Below, piece by piece: positions 55,109 to 63,492 of a DNA stretch of 64,000 nucleotides (the stretch's first letter is position 1; the number at the start of each line of letters is the position of its first letter). Both the position numbers and the translations under genes were made by a program. This DNA comes from Rhizobium sp. ICMP 5592 (lineage in GTDB: Bacteria > Pseudomonadota > Alphaproteobacteria > Rhizobiales > Rhizobiaceae). Location: NCBI RefSeq assembly GCF_009498525.1, contig NZ_QSNT01000001.1:62001-126000 (forward strand), in the 5' to 3' direction. The notes below the pieces were generated by a model. That model worked only from the letters and a program-made list of their open reading frames with translations, made no database searches and was not told where the DNA came from.

Positions 55109-56011
55109 ATGCCCAATTCGTCATCCAGCGCGACAGAGGCGTCGCTTGCGCCCGTGACGATCGCGGACGCCAGTTTTGCCGATCTCAGCTCCGGGGGCGC
55201 CAGCGAACCCTATCGCATCTTTCTCTACCGCCCCGCCAAGACACCCCCACCCGAGGGTTGGCCTGTCCTTTATCTGACGGACGGCAACGCCTGCTTCGCG
55301 ACGGCGGTCGATGCCTTGAAGGTGCAAGCCTCCTATGCGAACGGAACCAATGTCTGCGACGGTGTCGTCGTCGCCATCGGCTATCCCACGGATCAACCCT
55401 ATGATCCGCTGCGGCGCTCCTGGGATTTGAGCCCGCCTCCCGGCCGGGTCTATCCACCGTTCTTTCCCGACACACCGGATGTCAGGACAGGTGGCGGTGC
55501 CGAGTTCCTGACCTTTATCGAGGAGCGGCTGAAGCCCTGGGTCGAGGCGCAGATTCCGATCGACCGTTCCCGCCAGACCCTGTTCGGCCATTCCTTCGGC
55601 GGGCTGTTCGCCCTCTACGCCCTGTTTTCAAAACCGAGTGCCTTCAACCGATGGGTCGCGGCGAGCCCGGCGATATTCTGGGAAGACGCGGCGATCCTTG
55701 CGGCGGAAAAAACGTTCCTCGAAGAGCACAAGGCTTCCCTCGACATAGAGCTGCATCTGTCCGCCGGGCAGTATGAAGGCGAGGTGCTGGCGCCCTTTCA
55801 CAAGGGAACGCCAGAGGAACAGAAGCGGCAGGAGCGCGCCAGGGAAACCCGGACGGTGGGATATGCCCAGGACATGGCCATACGGCTGGCGGCGTCGGCT
55901 ACGCTACCGGGAAAAGTGACGTTCGAAGAATATGCCGGCGAAAATCACATGTCGGTGCTTCCGGTCGCCTTGAATAGGGCGGCGCAAATTGCGTTTCGAA
56001 GAGTGGGCTGA
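55109..56011 (+). CDS. Fes/IroE-like siderophore esterase
   Basis: A 300-residue alpha/beta hydrolase of the esterase_D/Fes family. The nucleophile is Ser in FGHSFGGLFALYALF; WPVLYLTDGNACFATAVDAL is near the N-terminus, and the catalytic His lies in AGENHMSVLP. Fes and IroE hydrolyse cyclic triester siderophores to release iron, and a cyclic tri-ester (hydroxybutyrate) siderophore is expected here, so cytoplasmic or periplasmic ester cleavage fits. No signal peptide is evident. The ATG at 55109 follows GCGGAG. An IRO box controls it. Confidence 0.87.
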   Translation: MPNSSSSATEASLAPVTIADASFADLSSGGASEPYRIFLYRPAKTPPPEGWPVLYLTDGNACFATAVDALKVQASYANGTNVCDGVVVAIGYPTDQPYDPLRRSWDLSPPPGRVYPPFFPDTPDVRTGGGAEFLTFIEERLKPWVEAQIPIDRSRQTLFGHSFGGLFALYALFSKPSAFNRWVAASPAIFWEDAAILAAEKTFLEEHKASLDIELHLSAGQYEGEVLAPFHKGTPEEQKRQERARETRTVGYAQDMAIRLAASATLPGKVTFEEYAGENHMSVLPVALNRAAQIAFRRVG

Positions 56012-56150
56012 CAGCAAACATCCGGGGTTTCCGCACGCGAGAACCATCTTTGGCTTTACAATCCTCGATGACTTTTCGACCCACGGCCGGCAGGCTACGA
56101 AATAGCCGCGTGGGGCTCGAACACGGGCGGAATTGGGGAAGAAGCAAGTC

Positions 56151-56927
56151 ATGGCGCAATCCATCATCGATCTGTCGGTACCGATAGCCAACGATATTCC
56201 GGCGGATCCCCCGGTCCAGATTCCCCGCATTGAATATATCGATCACAAGCAGAGCCTTTCGCAAATCCTTCCATTCTTTCCGGGCCTTGCCGCCGAAGAT
56301 CTTCCGGACGGCGAAGGCTGGGCGATCGAACGCGTCACCCTTACGACACACAACGGCACCCACCTTGACGCTCCCTGGCACTATCACTCCACCATGGATC
56401 ACGGCCTACCCGCGCTGACGATCGATGAGATCCCGCTGGAATGGTGCTTTCAACCGGGCGTCAAGCTGGATTTCCGTCACCTCGAAAACGGCTATGTCGT
56501 CACGGCAAAAGATGTCGAAGCCGAGCTTGAACGCATCGGACACACGCTGAAGCCTCTGGAAATCGTCGTCGTCAACACCTCGGCCGGCAAGCGCTTCGGC
56601 CAGACCGACTATGTCGCCAGCGGTTGCGGCATGGGATATGAGGCGACCATGTATCTTTTGGAACGCGGCGTGAAGGTGACCGGCACCGATGGCTGGAGCT
56701 GGGATGCGCCCTTCGTCCACACCGCCAGAAGATATGCTTCGACCGGCGACGCCTCGCTGATCTGGGAAGGCCACAAGGCCGGACGGCACAAGGGATATTG
56801 CCATATCGAGAAACTGCACAATCTCGAGGTGCTTCCCTCGACGGGGTTCAAGATCAGCTGCTTCCCCGTCAAGATCGAGCGCGCCTCCGCCGGCTGGACG
56901 CGGGCGGTCGCCATTATCGACGGTTGA
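56151..56927 (+). CDS. Cyclase-family metal-dependent hydrolase
   Basis: A 258-residue protein of the cyclase family (kynurenine formamidase-like fold). The metal motif HNGTHLDAPWH is clear (H-x-G-T-H-x-D-x-P-x-H), with DLSVPIANDIPADP at the N-terminus and TDGWSWDAP downstream. It may hydrolyse a formamide, lactone or cyclic amide. It follows the esterase by 139 bases and lies before the PPTase, so a link to siderophore turnover is possible, as is an unrelated role. The ribosome site is GGGGAAG. Confidence 0.87.
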   Translation: MAQSIIDLSVPIANDIPADPPVQIPRIEYIDHKQSLSQILPFFPGLAAEDLPDGEGWAIERVTLTTHNGTHLDAPWHYHSTMDHGLPALTIDEIPLEWCFQPGVKLDFRHLENGYVVTAKDVEAELERIGHTLKPLEIVVVNTSAGKRFGQTDYVASGCGMGYEATMYLLERGVKVTGTDGWSWDAPFVHTARRYASTGDASLIWEGHKAGRHKGYCHIEKLHNLEVLPSTGFKISCFPVKIERASAGWTRAVAIIDG

Positions 56928-57026
56928 GGATAAGGGCATGGCGGTTGACATAGCAATGTCGGCCGCCCGAAAGACCGCGAAAATCCAGGGGCATACACCA
57001 GCATCCGTTTTCGATAAGCAAATGGC

Positions 57027-57188
57027 ATGAGACGTCTGGCGATCAGTGACCTGCATCTGGCAAGCGACGCCCTGCTCGGTCATCCGCGTCATCAAGACAG
57101 GAGCCTCGGTGCTGTGAATTATCGTCGCGACGTTCTGCCTGAGACATTGGTGCCTAAGACACGGCAGCGGCGGGAGCTTGATGCATGA
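57027..57188 (+). pseudogene. Short ORF with metallophosphoesterase-like N-terminus, probable remnant
   Basis: A 53-residue frame starts MRRLAISDLHLAS, which matches the first metal-binding motif (D-x-H) of metallophosphoesterases, but the other motifs are absent and the remaining 40 residues are unrecognised. The TGA overlaps the PPTase ATG by four bases, as a genuine upstream gene in an operon would. It looks like an internally deleted gene that kept its coupling to the PPTase. It may also be a short real ORF. Confidence 0.4.
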
Positions 57189-57907
57189 TGGCAAAAGACG
57201 AAGTCGTGGTCTGGTGGCTCGGCACGGAGATCGCCGAGGAGAATTTGCCACAACTGGAAGCGTTGCTCGATGACACCGAGCGCGCTCGCGCTGCCCGCTT
57301 TCATTTCCAGCACGACCGTTCATCCTATATCGCGGCGCATGCTCTGGGGCGCAGCCTACTCTCAACCTATGCCGGCGGCGACCCGACCGGCTGGCGCTTC
57401 ACGATCGGCGATCACGGCAAGCCGGAAGTCATCCCGCCGCATTCCGGTCCTCGGCTGCGTCTCAATTTATCGCATACGCGCGGACTGGCAGCGGCGGCGC
57501 TCACATTGGACCATGATCTGGGGATAGACGTGGAATGGCTCGACCGAACACCCGCCATCGATCTGGCCGAGGACTACTTCGCACCCGCCGAACGCGCGCA
57601 TCTGGCGGCCGTTGCACCGGAGCTTGCCCATGAAGTCTTCCTGACATTCTGGACCCTCAAGGAAGCCTATGTGAAAGCGATCGGCAAGGGACTGGCGCAA
57701 CCGCTGGACTCCTTCGCATTTACCCTCGATCCGCTGTCGATCCGGTTCGACGACGAACTGGCCGGCGATCCCGCATACTGGCTGCTCCGCCGCTTCCAGC
57801 CGACATGCGACCATCTGATGGCGCTCGCATTGCATCACCCAAGGCCCCAAGACGTAACCGTCACGACATTGGCGGCCGATTCAAATCTGTTGCTCTCTAC
57901 GGGATGA
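57185..57907 (+). CDS. Sfp-type 4'-phosphopantetheinyl transferase (VbsP-like)
   Basis: A 240-residue enzyme. The Mg-binding and CoA-binding motifs are LGIDVEWLDRTP (G-I-D-V-E) and FWTLKEAYVKAIGKGL (W-x-x-K-E-A-x-x-K). It transfers the phosphopantetheine arm to the Ser of the NRPS carrier domain at FFDIGGQS, so it is required for siderophore assembly. The ATG at 57185 has GGGAG 8 bases upstream; an adjacent ATG at 57188 is an alternative. It corresponds by role to vbsP. Confidence 0.93.
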   Translation: MMAKDEVVVWWLGTEIAEENLPQLEALLDDTERARAARFHFQHDRSSYIAAHALGRSLLSTYAGGDPTGWRFTIGDHGKPEVIPPHSGPRLRLNLSHTRGLAAAALTLDHDLGIDVEWLDRTPAIDLAEDYFAPAERAHLAAVAPELAHEVFLTFWTLKEAYVKAIGKGLAQPLDSFAFTLDPLSIRFDDELAGDPAYWLLRRFQPTCDHLMALALHHPRPQDVTVTTLAADSNLLLSTG

Positions 57908-58004
57908 TGACAGAGCGCTCTTGCGACATCCAATGTCCGCTTCAATCTCGAAATGAAATCGCTTTCATACGGACCGATAGAGACGGCGCGACACCGGTGT
58001 GCCG

Positions 58005-58637
58005 TTATGATTTTACGCGGTCGGGATGGGCCGCCTGAAAGGCCGGCAGTTCGGCACACTTGCCGTCGATATCAACGATGCGCTTGAGCTCAGTCAGGTC
58101 CACGCCCCAGCGGCGCGCATTGTAGACCTGCGGAACGAGACAAAGGTCCACCATCGTCGGCTGATCTCCAAAGCTGAAGGCACCATCGAATTCGCCAAGC
58201 ATCGTTTCCAGTTTACGCAATCCATCCGAGATGAAGCGTTTCATCCATTCCTCACGCGCCTCCGCCTTGCCCGTCAGGGTCACGACCTCTGCCACAACAT
58301 GCATGTTGCATATAGGATGAATGTCCATGGCGATCGCATAGGCTAGCGCCCGGACCTGTTGCCGACCCGCGATATTCGATGGCAGCAATCCGCTCTCCGG
58401 TCGCAGCTCGGCCAGATATTCGATGATCGAAAGCGACTGCGTCAGCACCCTTCCGTCGATCACCAGCGTCGGCACCAGACCCTGCGGGTTCAGCGCAAGA
58501 TAGTCCGGTTTTTTATGCTCTCCCTCCAAAAGGTTGATCGACACTGTGCTGTAGCCAATTCCCAACATGTTGAGCGCAATACGGACCCGGTAGCTCGCGG
58601 ACGATCTCCAATAGTCGTAGAGAACAGCCTCGCTCAT
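58005..58637 (-). CDS. maiA: Maleylacetoacetate isomerase (zeta-class GST)
   Basis: A 210-residue glutathione-transferase-fold enzyme. The zeta-class active site SSASYRVRIALN is at the N-terminus (Y-W-R-S-S-A-S-Y), with NPQGLVPTLV and QSLSIIEYL for glutathione binding. It converts 4-maleylacetoacetate to fumarylacetoacetate in tyrosine breakdown. It is the last gene of the minus-strand hmgA-fah-maiA group; its ATG overlaps the fumarylacetoacetase stop by four bases. Confidence 0.94.
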   Translation of the reverse strand: MSEAVLYDYWRSSASYRVRIALNMLGIGYSTVSINLLEGEHKKPDYLALNPQGLVPTLVIDGRVLTQSLSIIEYLAELRPESGLLPSNIAGRQQVRALAYAIAMDIHPICNMHVVAEVVTLTGKAEAREEWMKRFISDGLRKLETMLGEFDGAFSFGDQPTMVDLCLVPQVYNARRWGVDLTELKRIVDIDGKCAELPAFQAAHPDRVKS

Positions 58638-59659
58638 GGCTCCCCGCCTCCGCCATATCGCTCGACAGTCTGTTCGATCGCCCCGAAGATCGAATGCCCG
58701 GCCCGATCCTTCATCTCGATGCGGACCTGATCGCTAAATTTCAGGAATGGAGTTTTTGGCGATCCGCTTTCGATGGTCTCGATCATCCTGATCTCGGCGA
58801 TGCAGGAATAGCCGTCGCCTCCACCCTCGATCGGCTTGCCCGGCCCGCCGTCCAGCTTGTTGGAGACCGTTCCCGAACCGATGATCGTGCCGGTCACCAG
58901 ATCGCGAGTCTTGGCGGCATGAGCGATCAGTTGGCCAAAGTCGAATGTCATGTCGACACCGGCATTCGCCCTGCCGAATGCCCTGCCGTTCAGGCTCACG
59001 AGCAGCGGCAGATGCAGCTTGCCGCCGTCCCACGCCTCTCCAAGCTCGTCCGGCGTCACCGCCACCGGAGAAAACGCCGATGCGGGCTTGGACTGAAAGA
59101 AGCCGAATCCCTTTGCCAGCTCTTCTGCTATCAGACCACGCAGGGAGACGTCGTTGACAAGCATCACCAGCCGGATGGCGCTCCGGGCGACTTCAGGATT
59201 GGAACCCATGGCCACGTCACCAACAATAACGGCGACCTCGCCCTCCATGTCGATCCCATAGGCCTCATCGGCCGCCGCGATCGGATCGCGCGGCGCGAGA
59301 AAGCTGTCCGAGCCGCCTTGGTACATCAATGGGTCGACCCAGAAGCTCGCCGGCATCTCGGCATTGCGCGCCTTGCGCACCAGCTCGACATGATTGACAT
59401 AGGCCGAGCCATCGGCCCACTGATAGGCCCGCGGCAAGGGCGAGGCGGCGTCATGCTCGTGGAAGCGGATCGTCGGCTGGGCGCCTGTCTCGATCCCCTC
59501 GGCAATCAGCGCCAGTCTCGGCGCCACATGCTCCCAGTCGTCGAGGGCCGCCTGCAGGGTGCGGGCGATATGACCGACCTCGGAGCAGCGGGTAAGGTCG
59601 CGGGAGACGACGACGAGCCGGCCGTCCCGTGTGGAATCTTTCAATGTCGCGAGCTTCAT
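58634..59659 (-). CDS. Fumarylacetoacetate hydrolase family protein
   Basis: A 341-residue FAH-family enzyme. FAH-domain features include VDPLMYQGGSDSFLAPRDPI, DMEGEVAVIVGDV (metal Glu), RLVMLVNDVSLRGLI and TGTIIGSGTVSNK. It should hydrolyse fumarylacetoacetate to fumarate and acetoacetate. It is the shorter bacterial form rather than the ~420-residue mammalian-type FahA. The ATG at 59659 (MKLATLKD) follows AGGAC. It lies 37 bases after hmgA. Confidence 0.9.
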   Translation of the reverse strand: MKLATLKDSTRDGRLVVVSRDLTRCSEVGHIARTLQAALDDWEHVAPRLALIAEGIETGAQPTIRFHEHDAASPLPRAYQWADGSAYVNHVELVRKARNAEMPASFWVDPLMYQGGSDSFLAPRDPIAAADEAYGIDMEGEVAVIVGDVAMGSNPEVARSAIRLVMLVNDVSLRGLIAEELAKGFGFFQSKPASAFSPVAVTPDELGEAWDGGKLHLPLLVSLNGRAFGRANAGVDMTFDFGQLIAHAAKTRDLVTGTIIGSGTVSNKLDGGPGKPIEGGGDGYSCIAEIRMIETIESGSPKTPFLKFSDQVRIEMKDRAGHSIFGAIEQTVERYGGGGEP

Positions 59660-59696
59660 GTCCTGGCTCCAGTGTCGGAGGATGAATGGCCGGTCT

Positions 59697-61058
59697 TCAC
59701 TTGATGCCAGGGGTCCCGTCGAACCTGCGCTCCAACCCGTCCCAGCACTCCAGATAATTGTCCTGCAGCGTTTCGAGTTCCGCCGCATACTTCGTCACCT
59801 GCTGCGGGTAGCGGGTCTCGAACATGAAGGCCATGGTGTGATCCAGCTTCACGGGTTTCAGCTCGGCATTGGATGCCTTTTCGAAGCCTGAAGCGTCCGG
59901 CCCATGGGGAAGCATCATGTTGTGCAGACTGATGCCGCCCGGCGCGAAACCCTCTTCCTTGGCATCATACTGACCATGGATCAGGCCCATGAATTCGCTC
60001 ATGATGTTGCGATGATACCAGGGCGGGCGGAAGGTGTGCTCGGCGACCAGCCAGCGCGGTGGAAAGATCACGAAATCGACATTCGCCGTGCCCGCACTTT
60101 CGGTCGGCGCGGTCAGCACCGTGAAAATCGACGGGTCGGGATGATCGAACAGGATCGCTCCAACTGGGGAGAATGTTCGCAAGTCGTATTTGAAGGGCGC
60201 GTAATTGCCGTGCCAGGCGACCACATCGAGAGGCGAATGGCCGATTTCCGTGACATAGAACTTTCCGCACCATTTCACATGCACGCGGCAAGGCGTTTCC
60301 TTGTCCTCGAATGCGGCGACGGGCGTCTTGAAATCGCGCGGATTTGCCAGGCAGTTCGCACCGATCGGCCCGCGATCCGGCAGCGTGAACTTCGCGCCGT
60401 AATTCTCGCAGATATAGCCACGCCAGACCTTCTCGTCGCCTTTGCACAGCACCTTGAACATCATGCCGCGCGGGATGAGAACTATCTCCAAGGGCTCGAC
60501 ATCCATGATGCCCATTTCGGTGAACACGCGGATAGCGCCGACCTGCGGGACGATCAGCAGTTCACCATCGGCGTTGAAAAGATAATCATCCACCATGTCG
60601 TCGTTGAAAACATAGACATGGGCGGCCATCCCCGTCTGGGTCAAGGCGTCGCCCGCGGTCGTCATCGTCCGCACGCCCTCGAGAAAGGTCAGCTTTTCGT
60701 CCGGCGTAGGCACGGGACCCCAGCGAAGTTGGCCGAGGGGAAGCGAATGATCGTCCAGGCAGGGCGCAGATTTCCAGAGCGGACAGGAGGCATTCGAAAA
60801 GCGACGGGTATGGCGCACGCTCGGGCGAATACGATAGAGCCAGGACCGTTCGTTCGTCCCTCTGGGGGCGGTGAAGGGCGAACCGGAAAGCTGCTCGGCA
60901 TAAAGACCGTAGTTGCATTTCTGCGGACTGTTCTGGCCCTGCGGCAAGGCGCCCGGAAGCGTTTCCGTTTCGAAGTCATTACCGAATCCCGGCATATATT
61001 GCAGCTTGTCCGCCACCGAGGCCTCTTTGTCCGAAGCCTGGGTCATTGTCTGGTCCAT
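59697..61058 (-). CDS. hmgA: Homogentisate 1,2-dioxygenase
   Basis: A 453-residue iron dioxygenase that opens the ring of homogentisate. Family stretches: [60 protein letters not shown] and [18 protein letters not shown] with conserved His/Glu ligands. It is part of the hppD-hmgA-fah-maiA series on the minus strand. The length is normal. It acts in the cytoplasm. Confidence 0.96.
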   Translation of the reverse strand: MDQTMTQASDKEASVADKLQYMPGFGNDFETETLPGALPQGQNSPQKCNYGLYAEQLSGSPFTAPRGTNERSWLYRIRPSVRHTRRFSNASCPLWKSAPCLDDHSLPLGQLRWGPVPTPDEKLTFLEGVRTMTTAGDALTQTGMAAHVYVFNDDMVDDYLFNADGELLIVPQVGAIRVFTEMGIMDVEPLEIVLIPRGMMFKVLCKGDEKVWRGYICENYGAKFTLPDRGPIGANCLANPRDFKTPVAAFEDKETPCRVHVKWCGKFYVTEIGHSPLDVVAWHGNYAPFKYDLRTFSPVGAILFDHPDPSIFTVLTAPTESAGTANVDFVIFPPRWLVAEHTFRPPWYHRNIMSEFMGLIHGQYDAKEEGFAPGGISLHNMMLPHGPDASGFEKASNAELKPVKLDHTMAFMFETRYPQQVTKYAAELETLQDNYLECWDGLERRFDGTPGIK

Positions 61059-61117
61059 CGCTCAATTCCTCCCGAAAACTGAGGGCGATCCCACGCAGGC
61101 GCAGGATCGCCTGGAGA

Positions 61118-62227
61118 TCACTCTGCCGCAGTACCGATCACGCCACGTCTGATCTGATCCGCCTCGATCGACTCGAAAAGGGCGCGGAAATTGCCTTCGC
61201 CAAAGCCTTCGTCGCCCTTGCGCTGGATGAATTCGAAGAAGATCGGGCCAATGACCGTTTTTGAGAAGATCTGCAGCAGGATCTTCGTCATGCCGCCATT
61301 CACCACACCTTCACCATCGATGAGGATACCATGTTTCTTCATGCGCGCGATGGGTTCGTCATGGCCGTTCACGCGCGCATAGGACATGTCGTAGTAGGTC
61401 TCCGGAGGACCGGGCATGAAGCGCAGCCCATTGTCGGCGAGCCTGTCGGTGCCTTCATAGATGTCTTCCGTTCCGACGGCGATGTGCTGGATACCCTCGC
61501 CCTTGTACTTCTTCAGAAACTCTTCGATCTGGCTCGTGTCGTCCTTCGATTCATTCAGCGGAATGCGGATCTTGCCGCAGGGCGAGGTGATGGCGCGGCT
61601 CACCAGACCGGTAATGCGCCCGTCGATGTCGAAGAAGTGGATCTGCTTGAAATTGAACAGCTCGCGGTAAAAAGCCCACCACTTGTCCATGTTGCCGCGG
61701 AAGACATTGTGGGTCAGATGATCGAGATAGTAGAAGCCGACCCCTTCGGGACGCGGGTCGCGCTCGCCGAGCCAATCGAACTCCTCAGTGTAAGCCGACC
61801 CCTTTTCACCATAGGTCTCGATGAAATAGAGCAACGAACCGCCGATGCCGACGATCGCCGGAACATCAAGCGCCTTGTCGTCCCCCTCATAGGGAACGGC
61901 ACCTTTCGATACGGCATGGTCGAAGGCGTGCTTGGCATCGACAACGCGCCAGGCCATCGCCGGGGCGGCGGGACCGTGCTGTCCAACGAAACGAGCGGCA
62001 TGACTGCCCGGTTCGGCATTCAGGAGATAATTGATATCGCCTTGGCGCCAGACCGTGATGTCCTTCGTCTTGTGTTTGGCGACCGGAACATAGCCCATGC
62101 GGGTGAAGAGCTCGCGCAACTTCTCGGGCTCCGGATGGGCGAATTCAACGAATTCGAAGCCGTCGGTACCGGCCGGATTGTCAGCGCTGATTTCCGGCGG
62201 CGGCGCATCGTGCGGAAAAGGACCCAT
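61118..62227 (-). CDS. hppD: 4-Hydroxyphenylpyruvate dioxygenase
   Basis: A 369-residue non-heme iron dioxygenase that makes homogentisate. Two vicinal-oxygen-chelate halves are seen, with the metal-ligand segments YLDHLTHNVFRGNMDKW, GEGIQHIAVGTEDI and IFFEFIQRKGDEGFGEGNF. The ATG at 62227 has GGAGGAG upstream. It is divergent from an Lrp-family regulator, with several TGCA-centred repeats and TTTGCG/CGCAAA arms between them. It feeds hmgA, 59 bases downstream. Confidence 0.96.
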   Translation of the reverse strand: MGPFPHDAPPPEISADNPAGTDGFEFVEFAHPEPEKLRELFTRMGYVPVAKHKTKDITVWRQGDINYLLNAEPGSHAARFVGQHGPAAPAMAWRVVDAKHAFDHAVSKGAVPYEGDDKALDVPAIVGIGGSLLYFIETYGEKGSAYTEEFDWLGERDPRPEGVGFYYLDHLTHNVFRGNMDKWWAFYRELFNFKQIHFFDIDGRITGLVSRAITSPCGKIRIPLNESKDDTSQIEEFLKKYKGEGIQHIAVGTEDIYEGTDRLADNGLRFMPGPPETYYDMSYARVNGHDEPIARMKKHGILIDGEGVVNGGMTKILLQIFSKTVIGPIFFEFIQRKGDEGFGEGNFRALFESIEADQIRRGVIGTAAE

Positions 62228-62244
62228 TTTCTCCTCCAGGGAAA

Positions 62245-62309
62245 TTTGCGTTTCGACTGCGCAAAGTATGATCCAAGATGCGTGCAATGTGCTTGCATTC
62301 TTCATGCAT
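62245..62309. promoter_or_regulatory. Candidate Lrp-type operator cluster between hppD and the Lrp gene
   Basis: TTTGCG (62245) and CGCAAA (62260) form inverted arms; TGCAA-N5-TTGCA lies at 62283-62297 and ATGCAT at 62304-62309. Repeated TGCA-centred elements in a divergent gap are common for Lrp-family regulators; binding is inferred. Confidence 0.45.
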
Positions 62310-62357
62310 ACGGAGGATTTTATGCACGGATCGTGAGAGATTTATGGATTTCATGCA

Positions 62358-62837
62358 ATGGATGAACAGCTCGATAAATTCGATTTGCGTCTGCTCCAGG
62401 AGCTGCAAAAGGACGGCAGGTTGACGAACAACGAATTGGGCGAACGGATCGCGCTTTCACCCTCGCAATGCTCGCGCCGGCGGACGAGACTGGAGGCTGA
62501 GGGATATATTCGTGGCTACCAGGCAAATCTGGACAGGCAGAAGCTGGGTCTGGATATGCTGGTGGTCATTTCCGTGACGCTTGCAACCCACAATAGGGAC
62601 AATGCTCAGAGATTTTCCCAGCTGATCAGCGGACTGCCAGAAGTTCTCGAAGCCTACGCGCTGACCGGTGAAATGGATTATCACCTGAAGGTAGCGACCC
62701 GCGGGCTCACCGACCTCTCAAGGTTCGTCAACGACATTCTGTTGCCGCACGAGTCCGTACAACATGTGAAGACGTCGATTGTCCTCGACACGCTCAAGAC
62801 CTTTGAAGGACTTCCCGTCCCGATGCCACATAGCTGA
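62358..62837 (+). CDS. Lrp/AsnC-family regulator, divergent from hppD
   Basis: A 159-residue regulator. The N-terminal helix-turn-helix is LDKFDLRLLQELQKDGRLTN followed by NELGERIALSPSQCSRRRTR, and the C-terminal RAM ligand-binding domain holds EAYALTGEMDYHLKVATRG. The partner gene hppD is divergent, so it probably responds to an aromatic amino acid or keto acid of this pathway. Confidence 0.93.
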   Translation: MDEQLDKFDLRLLQELQKDGRLTNNELGERIALSPSQCSRRRTRLEAEGYIRGYQANLDRQKLGLDMLVVISVTLATHNRDNAQRFSQLISGLPEVLEAYALTGEMDYHLKVATRGLTDLSRFVNDILLPHESVQHVKTSIVLDTLKTFEGLPVPMPHS

Positions 62838-62907
62838 CAGCGCGCTAGCTTATTGTTTCTACGCAATTCCGGACGGAAAGCCGCTACGCACTTTTCCTGG
62901 ATTTGCT

Positions 62908-63369
62908 CTAGAGCGGCAGCTCGGTCGAGAATTTCAGCTCGCGCAGCACGAAGCTCGACACCACCGTGCGGACATGCGGGTTGCGCATGAGATAGCGGGT
63001 CATGAAGGCCTCGTAGCTTTCCACGTCCCTCGCCCGGATCTTCAGCATGTAGTCAAAGGCGCCGGAGAGCGCATAGCACTCCATGATCTCCGGCCGCTCC
63101 AGCACCACCGAGGCGAAAGACGCAACCGCCTCCTCATGATGATCCTCGAGCGTCACATGGGCGATCACGCAGAGCTTGAGATCGAGCTTTCCCGGATCGA
63201 GCAACGTCACACGCTTGCGCACGACGCCATCCGCCTCCAGCTCCTGGATCTTCCGCCACGCCGAGCTTTGCGACATTCCGGCTTTTTCCGCCAGCTCCGC
63301 CAGCGAAAGACTGCCATCGGCCTGAATCAGCTGCAGAAGCTTGCGATGGAAATTCCCAGGTTCTTTCAT
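62908..63369 (-). CDS. Lrp/AsnC-family regulator, divergent from phhA
   Basis: A 153-residue regulator with helix-turn-helix (FHRKLLQLIQADGSLSLAEL, AEKAGMSQSSAWRKIQELEA) and RAM domain (ECYALSGAFDYMLKIRARDV). It is divergent from the phenylalanine hydroxylase gene, with TTGCCA-N6-TGGCAA in between, so it is the candidate activator PhhR-equivalent of Lrp type. It is a different paralogue from the one at 62358. Confidence 0.93.
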   Translation of the reverse strand: MKEPGNFHRKLLQLIQADGSLSLAELAEKAGMSQSSAWRKIQELEADGVVRKRVTLLDPGKLDLKLCVIAHVTLEDHHEEAVASFASVVLERPEIMECYALSGAFDYMLKIRARDVESYEAFMTRYLMRNPHVRTVVSSFVLRELKFSTELPL

Positions 63370-63393
63370 TTTTAGGGCCAGATCCGAGAATAT

Positions 63394-63411
63394 TTGCCAT
63401 GACTATGGCAA
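63394..63411. promoter_or_regulatory. Inverted repeat between lrp-like gene and phhA
   Basis: TTGCCA and TGGCAA are perfect 6-bp arms with a 6-base spacer, flanked by ATAT/TAT extensions, in the 123-base divergent gap. A likely binding site for the adjacent Lrp-family protein. Confidence 0.45.
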
Positions 63412-63492
63412 TATCCAGCAGGAAAGAAAAGAAAATCCTCCCGGCTCGGAGCATAATTGCAAGAATACCGCATCATCTGGGAGGATCGATCT

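Noticed and set aside
56945..56973. TTGACA as a promoter for the PPTase
   Set aside because: A perfect -35 exists at 56945, but no acceptable -10 lies 16-18 bases downstream.
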